Positions 28,974 to 37,504 of a DNA stretch of 64,000 nt are shown piece after piece (position 1 is the first letter of the stretch; each line of letters opens with the position of its first letter). A model generated the notes under the pieces. The model had not been told where the DNA came from, searched no databases, and worked only from the letters and a program-made list of their open reading frames with translations. A program made the position numbers and the translations under genes. This DNA is from Pararobbsia silviterrae (lineage in GTDB: Bacteria > Pseudomonadota > Gammaproteobacteria > Burkholderiales > Burkholderiaceae), in contig NZ_RBZU01000002.1 of assembly GCF_003628125.1 (NCBI RefSeq), forward strand, positions 556,891-620,890, read 5' to 3'.

Positions 28974-29491
28974 AGCCGGTGAAGTCCGGCCGTTTGGGTT
29001 TTGTCGGCTCGCTGGGTGCAGCGCTGTTGGCGCTCACCGGCAGCGTATGGGCGGGAACGCAATCGCAGCCGGTGGTGGTCGATGAGGCGCCGCAGGCGTG
29101 GGTGGACTATGCCCAGCGTGTGGCCGAGCGTTTGCAGTCGGCGTTATCCGCAGACGCAGCGCTCGCGCAGGAGTTCGGCGCGTTCTTTGACGAGTGGGTG
29201 ACGCGCAACGGTCAGGCGAGTGCTGCAACGACGGCGTCGACGGATGAGGGACCGTTGACGTTCGGCGATGCGTCGCAAGCAGCGGTGACGTTGCCGACGC
29301 TCAAAGTGCGTGTCTGGCTCGATCGTTCCGGGCACGTCACGCAGGTCGGCTTCGATGAAGCGGCGATCGGCAGTGAACGCGCCGTCGCGGACCTTCGCGC
29401 TTTGTTATTGCAGCAATCGGTCGACGCGCCGCCTCCGCGCATGATGAAGCAGCCGGTCGTGATCCGACTTGTGCCCGGGGCTCAGCTTTGA
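28970..29491 (+). CDS. Exported TonB-C-like domain protein without TonB anchor
   Basis: A 173-residue protein overlapping the previous gene by ATGA. The signal peptide is residues 1-28 (VWA/GT). After a helical segment (about 35-85) a TonB C-terminal-like domain spans about 105-173: LKVRVWLDRSGHVTQVGF, a DAPPP turn and a final QPVVIRL strand. It has the same order and spacing as the C-termini of TonB at 24929 and of the VreA-like protein. Because it appears to be cleaved and free in the periplasm, it cannot act as a normal TonB; it may shuttle, dimerise with TonB or compete for its partner. Confidence 0.72.
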   Translation: MKPVKSGRLGFVGSLGAALLALTGSVWAGTQSQPVVVDEAPQAWVDYAQRVAERLQSALSADAALAQEFGAFFDEWVTRNGQASAATTASTDEGPLTFGDASQAAVTLPTLKVRVWLDRSGHVTQVGFDEAAIGSERAVADLRALLLQQSVDAPPPRMMKQPVVIRLVPGAQL

Positions 29492-29554
29492 ATCGACGTC
29501 TTTGACAATGTGCCGGCGTGTCGCGTATCCGGTTATTCAACTGTAGTGGGAGTG

Positions 29555-30460
29555 ATGGTGAGGAAACTTACAAACGTGCTGTGCGGTATCGCGTTGGGTG
29601 TGCCGCTGCTCAGTCATGCGCAGACGGGACCTGTTGCACAGATGTCGGTCGGCAGCGCCCAGGTGACGGTGACGCAGGCCGATGTGACGGCCATGCTCAA
29701 GGCCGTGAGCCCGTCGGTTCGGCAAGCGCTGGCTGCGGACCCCGCACAAGTCGACCAGGCCGTGCGCTCGCGCCTTGCCGCGCAGGCAGTGCTGGCGGAG
29801 GCCGACGAAAAGGGATGGACCAAGCAGCCGCAAGTGCAGGCGATGCTCGAGGAAGCGAAAAGGGAAGTCATCCTGCGCAGCTATTTGGCGTCGGTGTCCG
29901 TACCGCCTGCCGACTATCCGTCGGATGCCGAAATTCAAGCGACCTATGATCACAACGCCGCGGCATTTCAGATGCCGCGCGCGATTCGGCTATCGCAGAT
30001 CTTCGTTGCGGTCCCGCAGGGCGCCGATGCCGCCACGCTCGACAAGGCGCGTGCGCGCGCCGCGAGCCTCGCGCAACAAGCTCACTCGAAGGGCGCGGAC
30101 TTTGCGGCGCTTGCTCAGTCCCAATCGGACGACAAGATGCATGCGGCCCAAGGCGGGGATATGGGGTTTGTGGCCGAATCGACCATGCTGCCGGAAATTC
30201 GCAAGGCGACCGACGGGCTTGCGCCGGGCGATGTCGCGGGACCCATCCAGACGAGTGCGGGCTTTCACGTCATCAAGCTGGCCGAGATCCGGCCGGCCGG
30301 CGTCGCTCCGCTTAGCGCGGTCAAGGACCGTATTCGCGAGGAAATGAGGAAGCAGCGCGAACAGCAGAACGCGCAGGCGTATATGGCCAAGCTTGTCGGT
30401 CCCGCCTCGGTCAAGATCGATGAGGCCGCGCTGAAAAACGCCTTGGCCGCCGCAAAATAG
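29555..30460 (+). CDS. Periplasmic parvulin-type peptidyl-prolyl isomerase (PpiC/Par27-like)
   Basis: About 301 residues from the ATG at 29555; the adjacent GTG at 29558 has better spacing from GGGAG and could be the real start. A signal peptide ends at SHA/Q. An N-terminal helical chaperone part (SurA_N-like, about 25-125) precedes a rotamase domain at about 142-240: IRLSQIFVAVP, KGADFAALAQSQSDD, GGDMGFV and GPIQTSAGFHVIKL. Parvulins assist folding of exported proteins, and Bordetella Par27 chaperones filamentous haemagglutinin; a similar job for the neighbouring exoprotein is inferred. P. aeruginosa also has a PpiC-type gene near its pdt genes. Confidence 0.88.
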   Translation: MVRKLTNVLCGIALGVPLLSHAQTGPVAQMSVGSAQVTVTQADVTAMLKAVSPSVRQALAADPAQVDQAVRSRLAAQAVLAEADEKGWTKQPQVQAMLEEAKREVILRSYLASVSVPPADYPSDAEIQATYDHNAAAFQMPRAIRLSQIFVAVPQGADAATLDKARARAASLAQQAHSKGADFAALAQSQSDDKMHAAQGGDMGFVAESTMLPEIRKATDGLAPGDVAGPIQTSAGFHVIKLAEIRPAGVAPLSAVKDRIREEMRKQREQQNAQAYMAKLVGPASVKIDEAALKNALAAAK

Positions 30461-30549
30461 GACTGCGCGTCATGAGCCGTGTCCCGATGTCTTCGACGCC
30501 GCGCTTTCGACGTGTTGAAGGCGAAGCGACTCGAACAACGAAGGTGCCG

Positions 30550-31299
30550 ATGTCCGAGAAGCGCAGCCAGCCTTCCTTCGCGCAAGAGACGTCAGAAGGG
30601 CGCAAACGTATGGTGGGCAAACATCCCTGTTGTGTCGTGTGTCTGGCGAGGCTTGCGCCGGGATCGGACGTCGATACCCACACGCATCACTACCGGCATG
30701 CGTCGAGCGACGACGACAAGCGGTGCCCGTTGACCACCTCGTCCTATCAACCCGAGTGGATGGACGTGCGGCACATCCGAGATGAAGCGCGCGAAGCGGC
30801 GCAGCGGAGTGCGTTCATGGACAGATGGCAATACCACTATCTCGCGATGAAAAGTCTCGCGCCGTCGTTGACGGTACGACGTCTGACATTGCTCGTTCGC
30901 ATCGCCGATGTGGCGAACTTGTGGTCCTATCCTGCGCTCGTGCAACACGATCTGCCCTATGTACTGCTCGCGCTGGCCGGATTCATTCGAGACCGGGATT
31001 CAAGCGGCGAGGTCTGTTGGGTGCGATTTTGTTTCGACGGCGCGGTGCGCGATGTCTCCGATCTATGGCGGGAGGCCGCTCACGTATCGCGTTTCTTCCG
31101 GATGGTGTACCGCCCCCCGATCGGAACCCCATTCCCGACTTCGCGCGAGCTCGTGCGCTTCGAGACTGTCGAGCGAACGCTCGGTTTTACGAACCAAGCC
31201 GACCCGATTGCATCGATTGAGGATTCCGATGAATTTGACTGCGCGCTGATCAGGCGCGACGAGAAGACAGATGGGGGCAGCATGCGTGTGAGCATCTGA
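30550..31299 (+). CDS. Cys/His-rich protein of unknown function
   Basis: A 249-residue protein from the ATG at 30550, which has GAAGG 5 bases upstream; a start at 30472 is possible. No signal peptide or membrane segment is visible. Near the N-terminus, CCVVC, then a HTHHYRH cluster and a further Cys (KRCPL) look like a zinc-binding site. The rest is globular and rich in Arg, Trp and aromatic residues (MDRWQYHYLAMK, LLVRIADVANLWSYPALV, LPYVLLALAGFI). No family was recognised. It is encoded in line with the parvulin gene, 89 bases downstream, and may be a regulator or modification factor of this locus. Confidence 0.65.
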   Translation: MSEKRSQPSFAQETSEGRKRMVGKHPCCVVCLARLAPGSDVDTHTHHYRHASSDDDKRCPLTTSSYQPEWMDVRHIRDEAREAAQRSAFMDRWQYHYLAMKSLAPSLTVRRLTLLVRIADVANLWSYPALVQHDLPYVLLALAGFIRDRDSSGEVCWVRFCFDGAVRDVSDLWREAAHVSRFFRMVYRPPIGTPFPTSRELVRFETVERTLGFTNQADPIASIEDSDEFDCALIRRDEKTDGGSMRVSI

Positions 31300-31344
31300 T
31301 GCGGTGTGCACACGCCGAACGGATCTGATGGAGTTTGATTGACC

Positions 31345-31794
31345 ATGAGCAAGCCGGCTTTGACGCTGATGATTGCGATGCTGGTGATGAGTTCGACATA
31401 TGGACAGGGCGTGCGCGCTCCGGTCGATTCGGCTGCGAGTGGCGCAGATCCGGTGTCCGGCGCTCACGTCTCGACGTCCGACGCGGACTCGGTTGCCGAT
31501 ACCGAACACGGGCAGGGGGCGGTGCCGAAAGCGATCGGATCAAAGCGGGTCTGTGTCAGCGCGGAAGTGAATGGCGAGATTGCGTTGTCGTACGATTGCC
31601 TGACTCAGCGATTGGCACCTGTTCGCGCGGCGTCGGGCGATACACCCGGTACGGCGGAGGAACTCGCGACGGCGCCATCGAACCGGGTCGGGACGTTCAG
31701 CTACTCGGCCGAGAGCATTCGGTTCGGATCGGCCTGGGGTAAATCGGTCGAGCCACAGCGTCCTGCTCCGCTGGTGGTCGTACCCCCGCGCTAG
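31345..31794 (+). CDS. Small exported protein, unassigned
   Basis: A 149-residue protein with a short signal peptide (MSKPALTLMIAMLVMSS, cleavage near residue 20). A TTG two codons upstream has better spacing from GGAG and could also initiate. Two cysteines flank a conserved-looking strand pair (VCVSAEVNGEIALSYDCL), so a disulfide-bonded hairpin is likely; the remainder is low-complexity and Pro-terminated. I recognise no family. The position between the parvulin region and the Do-like protease suggests a periplasmic accessory to the secretion system. Confidence 0.6.
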   Translation: MSKPALTLMIAMLVMSSTYGQGVRAPVDSAASGADPVSGAHVSTSDADSVADTEHGQGAVPKAIGSKRVCVSAEVNGEIALSYDCLTQRLAPVRAASGDTPGTAEELATAPSNRVGTFSYSAESIRFGSAWGKSVEPQRPAPLVVVPPR

Positions 31795-31920
31795 CGGCTT
31801 GCATGCGTCGCCACACGGAGTGCGGTGCGTGGGCAACGGCAGGAAGTCGCTAGGCGAACCTCATCCCTATATGACATGAAGCTTGATCGTACGATGAAGG
31901 CACTCAACGAAACGAGGCGA

Positions 31921-33318
31921 ATGAACGGATCGCCCATTCGGACTCGGCTCGCGTTTTTCGTCTCGCTGTTCTTAGTGCTTCACGCTGCCCATGCTCAAAC
32001 GGGTGCGATAGCGCAAATGGTGGTTCCGAACTTTGCGGCGCTTGCCAAGCGCGACGGTCCGGTCGTCGTGAACATTAGCGTCACGCATGAAGTGACGCAG
32101 ATGGGAATACAGTTGCCGCCGGGCGTCGAGCCGGGCAATCCGTTGGCGCCTTTTCTTGCGCGGCGCGTCATCGGCAATCGAGAGGAAGTCAGCCTGGGCT
32201 CGGGATTCATCATTAGCGCGGACGGCTACATTCTCACGAACCGGCACGTCGTGGGCGACGCAACGGTCGTCGATGTGAAGTTGATCGACAAACGTGAGTA
32301 TTCGGGCAAGGTCGTCGGTACGGACGCGCTTTCCGATGTCGCTCTGATCAAAGTCGACGCGAACAACCTGCCGGTCGCCGTCACCGCGAATCCGGACCAT
32401 ACGGAGGTCGGCGATTGGGTGATGGCGATCGGTTCGCCCTACGGATTTGCCAATACGGTGACGTCCGGCATCGTGAGCGCTAAGAACCGATCTCTGCCGG
32501 GGGAGGCCTATATCCCCTTTATTCAGACGGATGTTCCCATCAACCCCGGGAACTCCGGCGGACCGTTGTTCGATCTGAATGGGCATGTGATCGCGATCAA
32601 TTCAATGATCTATACCAAGACAGGTGGCTACCAGGGCCTGTCGTTTGCCATTCCGATCGATGTCGCGTTGGACGTCAAAGACCAATTGCTTAAATCCGGG
32701 CACGTAAGCCGAGGCAGATTGGGTGTCGCAGTGCAGGAGGTCAGCCAGGCGCTCGCAAAATCGTTTGGACTGGATGCGCCTGCCGGTGCACTGATCAGTT
32801 TCGTTGAGCCTAACGGGCCTGCCGCACAGGCCGGAATGCAGCCCGGAGACGTCGTGCTGCAGGTCAACGGGCACGCCGTGGCGGAATCGGCGGATCTTTT
32901 GATGACGATCGCTAAGATTCAGCCCGGGCAACCAGCGGAATTGCTCGTTTGGCGTTCCGGCACCGCAACGCCTGTGAACGTGACAATCGGTGAGCTGGGC
33001 AGTGGCAACGGCCTTGCGACAGCCGCGCAATCGCCGCCGCGCCTGGGTATCGTGGTCAGGCCGTTGACGCAACAGGAGCAGCAAAAGGTCGGCGTCGATC
33101 ATGGGCTCCTGATTCAACAGGTCACCGGGCGCGCGTCGACCATCGGTCTCAAGGTCAACGATGTGGTGTTGTCCGTCAACGGCACACCCATCACGACGGT
33201 TGATGACCTCGCCGAACAACTTCGGCAGGCACACGGTAATGCGGCACTCCTGATTCAGCGAGGCACGGTGCGGCAATACTTTCCAATCGAACTCGATGCG
33301 ACAAGCGGGAATTCCTGA
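31921..33318 (+). CDS. Do/DegP-like periplasmic serine protease with two PDZ domains
   Basis: A 465-residue protein; the ATG at 31921 has GAGG upstream and gives a good signal peptide ending HAA-HA/Q, whereas upstream ATGs would bury it. The trypsin-like domain shows the triad His109 (LTNRHVV), Asp139 (DALSDVALIK) and Ser212 (NPGNSGGPLF), at spacing close to DegP. PDZ1 begins at about 265 (VSRGRLGVAVQEVS) and PDZ2 at about 370 (PPRLGIVVRPL). The family degrades or refolds periplasmic proteins; in Bordetella DegP helps filamentous haemagglutinin secretion. As the last gene of this plus-strand series it plausibly serves quality control of the exoprotein. Confidence 0.92.
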   Translation: MNGSPIRTRLAFFVSLFLVLHAAHAQTGAIAQMVVPNFAALAKRDGPVVVNISVTHEVTQMGIQLPPGVEPGNPLAPFLARRVIGNREEVSLGSGFIISADGYILTNRHVVGDATVVDVKLIDKREYSGKVVGTDALSDVALIKVDANNLPVAVTANPDHTEVGDWVMAIGSPYGFANTVTSGIVSAKNRSLPGEAYIPFIQTDVPINPGNSGGPLFDLNGHVIAINSMIYTKTGGYQGLSFAIPIDVALDVKDQLLKSGHVSRGRLGVAVQEVSQALAKSFGLDAPAGALISFVEPNGPAAQAGMQPGDVVLQVNGHAVAESADLLMTIAKIQPGQPAELLVWRSGTATPVNVTIGELGSGNGLATAAQSPPRLGIVVRPLTQQEQQKVGVDHGLLIQQVTGRASTIGLKVNDVVLSVNGTPITTVDDLAEQLRQAHGNAALLIQRGTVRQYFPIELDATSGNS

Positions 33319-33408
33319 GTTCGCGGCGGCACATCTTGCGAATCGATCTCCGAGGGATCGCACGTGTGCTGCGCTCGCGCGTCTGACTGCGCCTGGCCGC
33401 GAGACGAC

Positions 33409-34524
33409 TCACGACGGATCATGAGCCCCCTCCCTGATCGGGATCGGTTCGATTGCCCAGGTCTTGATATGGCGTCGCGCGGGGCTCGGTATCACGCATG
33501 CGATGCGTCCGCGAAAGTCGCGCTCGACACGGGCTTCGTCGATCGCCCAGCCTCGCGCCTCGAGTTCATGCAAGCGCTGCCGGAACGCGATCTGCAATGC
33601 GTCGGACTTCACCGATACTTCGCGCTGCCAGTCGTCCGGCACGCGCTCGGGCTTCACGCGACGCAGCACTTCGTGATCCTGTTCGAAGACGAGCAGATTG
33701 CGGCGCGCAGCCTGTCGGTCGAACAGGGCCGAGCGGAAGAAGGTGCGCCCCATCATCCACCACGTGCGTGTGTGGGTCGCGTCGATCGGTGTATGGGCCG
33801 ACACGATTTCGATGCGCCAACCGGCGCGCGGCCGCAGCGACAACGTCGTGCAGGGGCCGGACATGTGAAAGCCCGGCCGGGTTTCGACGTGCACGCGTTC
33901 GCCGGTCGATTTGCGCCGCAGCCAGCCCTTGCGCACCGGGCGATGCATGATCATGGTGGCCGTGCCTTGCCAGTCGTCGGCCACGACATCGAAGGCATCC
34001 ATTTCCGGACGCTCCCGATCGCCGAACACCGAGCCATGCACGAACGGCGCATGGGCGAAGTCGAGACCGTTTTCGATCACGCGATCCCAACTCGCATCCC
34101 AATCGAAGCGTCCCGATACGATGTGAAATGACGGATGGTCGACCCAGCCCAGATCCGGCAACGGCGGACGCTCGGCTTCCGGCAGATCGCCGAGAAAGGC
34201 CCAGATCCAGCCGAAGCGTTCGATCACGGGATAGGCATCGACGCGCGCTTTGGCGGGAATGCGCGCGTCGGGCTGCGCGGGAATATGCGTGCAGACACCG
34301 TCGCTGCCGAAGCGCCAGCCGTGGTACGGACACTGCACGGTGTCGCCTGTCTTGACCCCGGCCGACAGCGAACCGCCGCGATGCACGCAGGTATCGGAGA
34401 GCAGATGAGCGACGTGCCGGCTGTCGCGATAGGCGACGAAGGATTGCCCGAGCAAGCTGACGGGCATGAGCGCCGTGCCGAGTTCACGGGATGGCACAAC
34501 GACGTACCAGAGGTTCTTCAGCAT
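33409..34524 (-). CDS. Rieske non-haem iron oxygenase, large subunit
   Basis: A 371-residue ring-hydroxylating or demethylating oxygenase. The Rieske [2Fe-2S] ligands are Cys46, His48, Cys65 and His68 (TCVHRGG, then QCPYHGWRFG). The mononuclear iron site is visible in NGLDFAHAPFVHG, with His158 and His163, preceded by the bridging Asp155. Length and N-terminus (MLKNLWYVVVPSREL) recall vanillate O-demethylase/phthalate-type monocomponent oxygenases, which need a separate reductase; none is nearby. It converges on the protease gene and may belong to the catabolic region that starts downstream, but could be independent. The substrate is unknown. Confidence 0.88.
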   Translation of the reverse strand: MLKNLWYVVVPSRELGTALMPVSLLGQSFVAYRDSRHVAHLLSDTCVHRGGSLSAGVKTGDTVQCPYHGWRFGSDGVCTHIPAQPDARIPAKARVDAYPVIERFGWIWAFLGDLPEAERPPLPDLGWVDHPSFHIVSGRFDWDASWDRVIENGLDFAHAPFVHGSVFGDRERPEMDAFDVVADDWQGTATMIMHRPVRKGWLRRKSTGERVHVETRPGFHMSGPCTTLSLRPRAGWRIEIVSAHTPIDATHTRTWWMMGRTFFRSALFDRQAARRNLLVFEQDHEVLRRVKPERVPDDWQREVSVKSDALQIAFRQRLHELEARGWAIDEARVERDFRGRIACVIPSPARRHIKTWAIEPIPIREGAHDPS

Positions 34525-34588
34525 GGCGGACCGCGTTGTACGTGACTGGCTGTCAGCCTAGCACGAAGGGACGACGCGCCGAGCGCGC

Positions 34589-36745
34589 TCAGCCGACAAC
34601 GGACTTGTGCAGTCTGCGATAGTCCTTCGTCAGTTCGCTCATGCGATCGAGCAGGCGGTTGAAAACCGACACGTTCAAGACTTTGAGTGTTTCGTTCTGG
34701 CGTCGCAGGTTCTCGAGCCACGCAAGCGTGGCATCGCAATCCTGCGCGGCGCCACGCAGCGTGCGCTCGACCAGCAGGTCAATGCCGCAATGGATCGCCG
34801 CCTCCTCGTCGGTGAAGACGAAGCCCATCTGACGCAGCACATTCGTCTTGATCTGGGCGACTTCGTTCGCGACTTGTTCGCGCTGGGAATTACCGTCGCT
34901 TTCGAAATGAATGCGAATGGCGGTCAGTTCTTCCTGAATGTTGTAGTAGCGTAGACGGCCGATATTGAGCGCAGTCGCCCAATAGTCGTTGCCGAGCGCA
35001 TGTTCGTTGGAGAAGCGAAAACCTGCCGCAAGGGCTTTCTCGCGATCGAAAAACAGCGACGCCGCATGCATGGACCACCAGAACGGCAAGTTGGCCTGTA
35101 TTTCATCGTGTGTTTCGGGCAATGCGTGGACATGGATGCCTTCGGTCGTCGAGCCATGCGTGCGGACGTGCCAGAACGAACGATAGACCGCGCTCGTCAC
35201 GCCGAGTGTCGGATCGTCGAGAAAGGCCGCCGCTTGCCGCTCGATGCGGTGCGGATAGCTGATATCGTCGGAATGCTGCATCGCAATCCAGCGAGCCTGC
35301 GTCTTCTGAAGAAAATCGTCGACACGCAGCGTGGGATGCACGCCCGGGTAGTCGTGAATCGTGACGCGTGAGTCTTGCCTGGCATACGCGGCGGCAATCT
35401 CCAGCGTTCCATCCGTCGAACCGCCATCGAGCACAGCGAGTTCCAGTCGTGTCCACGTCTGTGACAAGATGCTTTCGATGGCTTCGGCCAAATAGCGCGC
35501 CGAGTTGAATGTCGGCAAGATGACGGCCACGGTCGGTCCGCGACCGTGATCGGCCTGTGCCATCAGATCGGCGACGGGGCGCCGAATGGGCTGAGGCGGT
35601 GCCTCGGCGTGCGGCAGGGGCTGCGGTCGCACGAGCGAAGCGGCCTTGGCGAGCGCCGCGATGGGCGACGCTGCAGCGTACCGGCGCAACAGCGCCTTGA
35701 TCTCACGAATCGGCGACGTGATGCGCCACGATGTGGAGGTGCGCAGTTCTTCGATCTGGCCGGCGTAGATTTTCGCTTCGGCGCTCGCTTGCGTGTGGGC
35801 CTCGCGAGCTTTGCGCAGCGCGCGTCTAAGCGCCTGAATCCCAGATGTCGATTCATCGACGACCTCCGTGGGATCCGTCGCTTCGGTGTGGAGCGCAGAC
35901 GCATGAACCAGACTGCGTGTCACGGGTACGGGCGTGACGAGTAGTTCAAGCAAGCGATATTCGTCCTCGTTTGCTCGATACAGCATCTCCATCGTCTCGT
36001 CGCTTAAGGGCAGTTTCTCGCTGCCGTTCCGGACATGATCGAATTGCGTGCTCGCATCGAATCGCACCCCAAGCAGATACGTGATGGCCTGCACGGTTTC
36101 GAGCAATTGGGGAAAGCGGCCGACATACAGAAACCGTCGCCGCACCTCGCTGGCAAGCTGCCAGCGCCTGGCATCATCGACGGGCCCGAGCGCGGCAGGC
36201 GTGCCATCGGCGGACGGTCCAAACAAGACGGACCAAAACACATTGAAATAGAAATTCTTGTAGTAATCGCGCTGCATCGCAAGCCGAGCCATCTCGTTCG
36301 GGTCCGCTCCGGGCGTGCGCATGAGTTCGAATAACGCTTCCCCAAGCACCGACCGGTAAAACCCGATCTCGCCCTTGTACAACATATAGACTTCCGGCAT
36401 TTGGGCGCCGTGCGCGACCAGGCGCCGGATATGAAACAGTTCCGAAATCATGCGCTCGACCGGGTCGCGCACGATGGTCGTATAAAAGCGCTCGTTCTCC
36501 GGCAGCGCGGCGGCAATATGCTCGCGCGTATGGTGGTGATAGATCACGGGCTCCGACTGCCGCGCGCCGGGCGGCTGTTTCAAGGCCCGTTTGCGTAAAA
36601 CGCCCAGCGCATTGAAAGGCGTGCCGGACGCAAGAAATGAGGCGCCGTAAAGATCGACCCACTCCCGACCCTGCGTGCCCGCGGCACGCGTAAGCGAATG
36701 CCAGACGGTCGATCCGCCCGTGCGATGTAGATGCAGGAAAATCAT
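34589..36745 (-). CDS. Sulfotransferase-glycosyltransferase (GT2) fusion protein
   Basis: A 718-residue two-domain protein. The N-terminus (about 1-260) has a PAPS-dependent sulfotransferase pattern: FLHLHRTGGSTVWHSL for the 5'-phosphosulfate loop and FYTTIVRDPVERMISELF for the 3'-phosphate site. A helical linker (about 300-360, AREAHTQASAEAKIYAGQI) leads to a family-2 glycosyltransferase domain (about 405-640): VAVILPTFNSARYLAEAIESI, LELAVLDGGSTDGTLEI and a DXD-like AMQHSDDISYPHR. It would transfer both a sugar and a sulfate to a glycan. An APS kinase producing PAPS is encoded at 20081. No signal peptide, so it acts in the cytoplasm. The pairing with the exoprotein is inferred. Confidence 0.85.
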   Translation of the reverse strand: MIFLHLHRTGGSTVWHSLTRAAGTQGREWVDLYGASFLASGTPFNALGVLRKRALKQPPGARQSEPVIYHHHTREHIAAALPENERFYTTIVRDPVERMISELFHIRRLVAHGAQMPEVYMLYKGEIGFYRSVLGEALFELMRTPGADPNEMARLAMQRDYYKNFYFNVFWSVLFGPSADGTPAALGPVDDARRWQLASEVRRRFLYVGRFPQLLETVQAITYLLGVRFDASTQFDHVRNGSEKLPLSDETMEMLYRANEDEYRLLELLVTPVPVTRSLVHASALHTEATDPTEVVDESTSGIQALRRALRKAREAHTQASAEAKIYAGQIEELRTSTSWRITSPIREIKALLRRYAAASPIAALAKAASLVRPQPLPHAEAPPQPIRRPVADLMAQADHGRGPTVAVILPTFNSARYLAEAIESILSQTWTRLELAVLDGGSTDGTLEIAAAYARQDSRVTIHDYPGVHPTLRVDDFLQKTQARWIAMQHSDDISYPHRIERQAAAFLDDPTLGVTSAVYRSFWHVRTHGSTTEGIHVHALPETHDEIQANLPFWWSMHAASLFFDREKALAAGFRFSNEHALGNDYWATALNIGRLRYYNIQEELTAIRIHFESDGNSQREQVANEVAQIKTNVLRQMGFVFTDEEAAIHCGIDLLVERTLRGAAQDCDATLAWLENLRRQNETLKVLNVSVFNRLLDRMSELTKDYRRLHKSVVG

Positions 36746-37504
36746 ATGCAGTTATTCTTAGGAAAATTTATATTTCCTATTGGGTAAGAAATGGCTTTAA
36801 GCGCACGCTTCTCTGTCCCCTCGGAACGCGTGTAAGGCTCGAGCCCTGCATGATCAAACACAAGCGTCCAAACAATGGGCGAGAGCCCGCTTAGCCCCGT
36901 CGCGACAATACTGTACACCCGAGTCCGCCGGCATCGACGATTAACCTTGATTCACGGGTCGAGTCGAAGACGAATAAACTCAATGAGCTGCGCCAAATTC
37001 GTTCGCGTCAATCGCTCGCGCTTTGATGTCATTTGATCGTGTGTGCAACGCACAGATCGTCTCGCGAAATGTTCGCGCCACCACGTGCTTGGGGCATTCG
37101 GTTTTCTTTTCGACCGCATCAACGATGATATCGAGCGTGACGATAAGCGCGAGCGCGGCATGCCCTGCGAGGGGATGATGGAATGGAATGCCGGACTCGG
37201 GAATCGTCGCGAACAATACAGCGGATTTCCTCGATATGTTCGTGAGTGGACCGCTCCGGCATGGTTGCGCAATGCTCAACGACGGGCGTGCCATCGCGCT
37301 CCCGATACGCGCGCGTTGCCTCGACGTTGTGCCGTCATATTCACTCAGCAAAAAGCTATGGCGTCCGCGATCTTCTAATAACAAAGCGTAGCTCGCCCGT
37401 CCTACACTGCCTCCCGTCCGTTGAACGCAGATGCGACAACCGTCCGGATAAATCGATAGATGACCGACGCGCAACGCGTCCGGCACGAAAGCGATGGAGG
37501 CTCT
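36746..37504. other. Intergenic region without a supported gene
   Basis: This 759-base gap separates the divergent sulfotransferase-GT gene and the catabolic operon, so it must hold promoters for both. The part next to 36746 is AT-rich (tatttcctattgggtaagaaatgg). Between about 36960 and 37330 the minus strand has scattered open pieces that change frame (for example HEHIEEIRCIVRDD and LALIVTLDIIVDAVEKK) and might be a decayed regulator, but no family could be assigned and I do not call a pseudogene. Confidence 0.35.
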
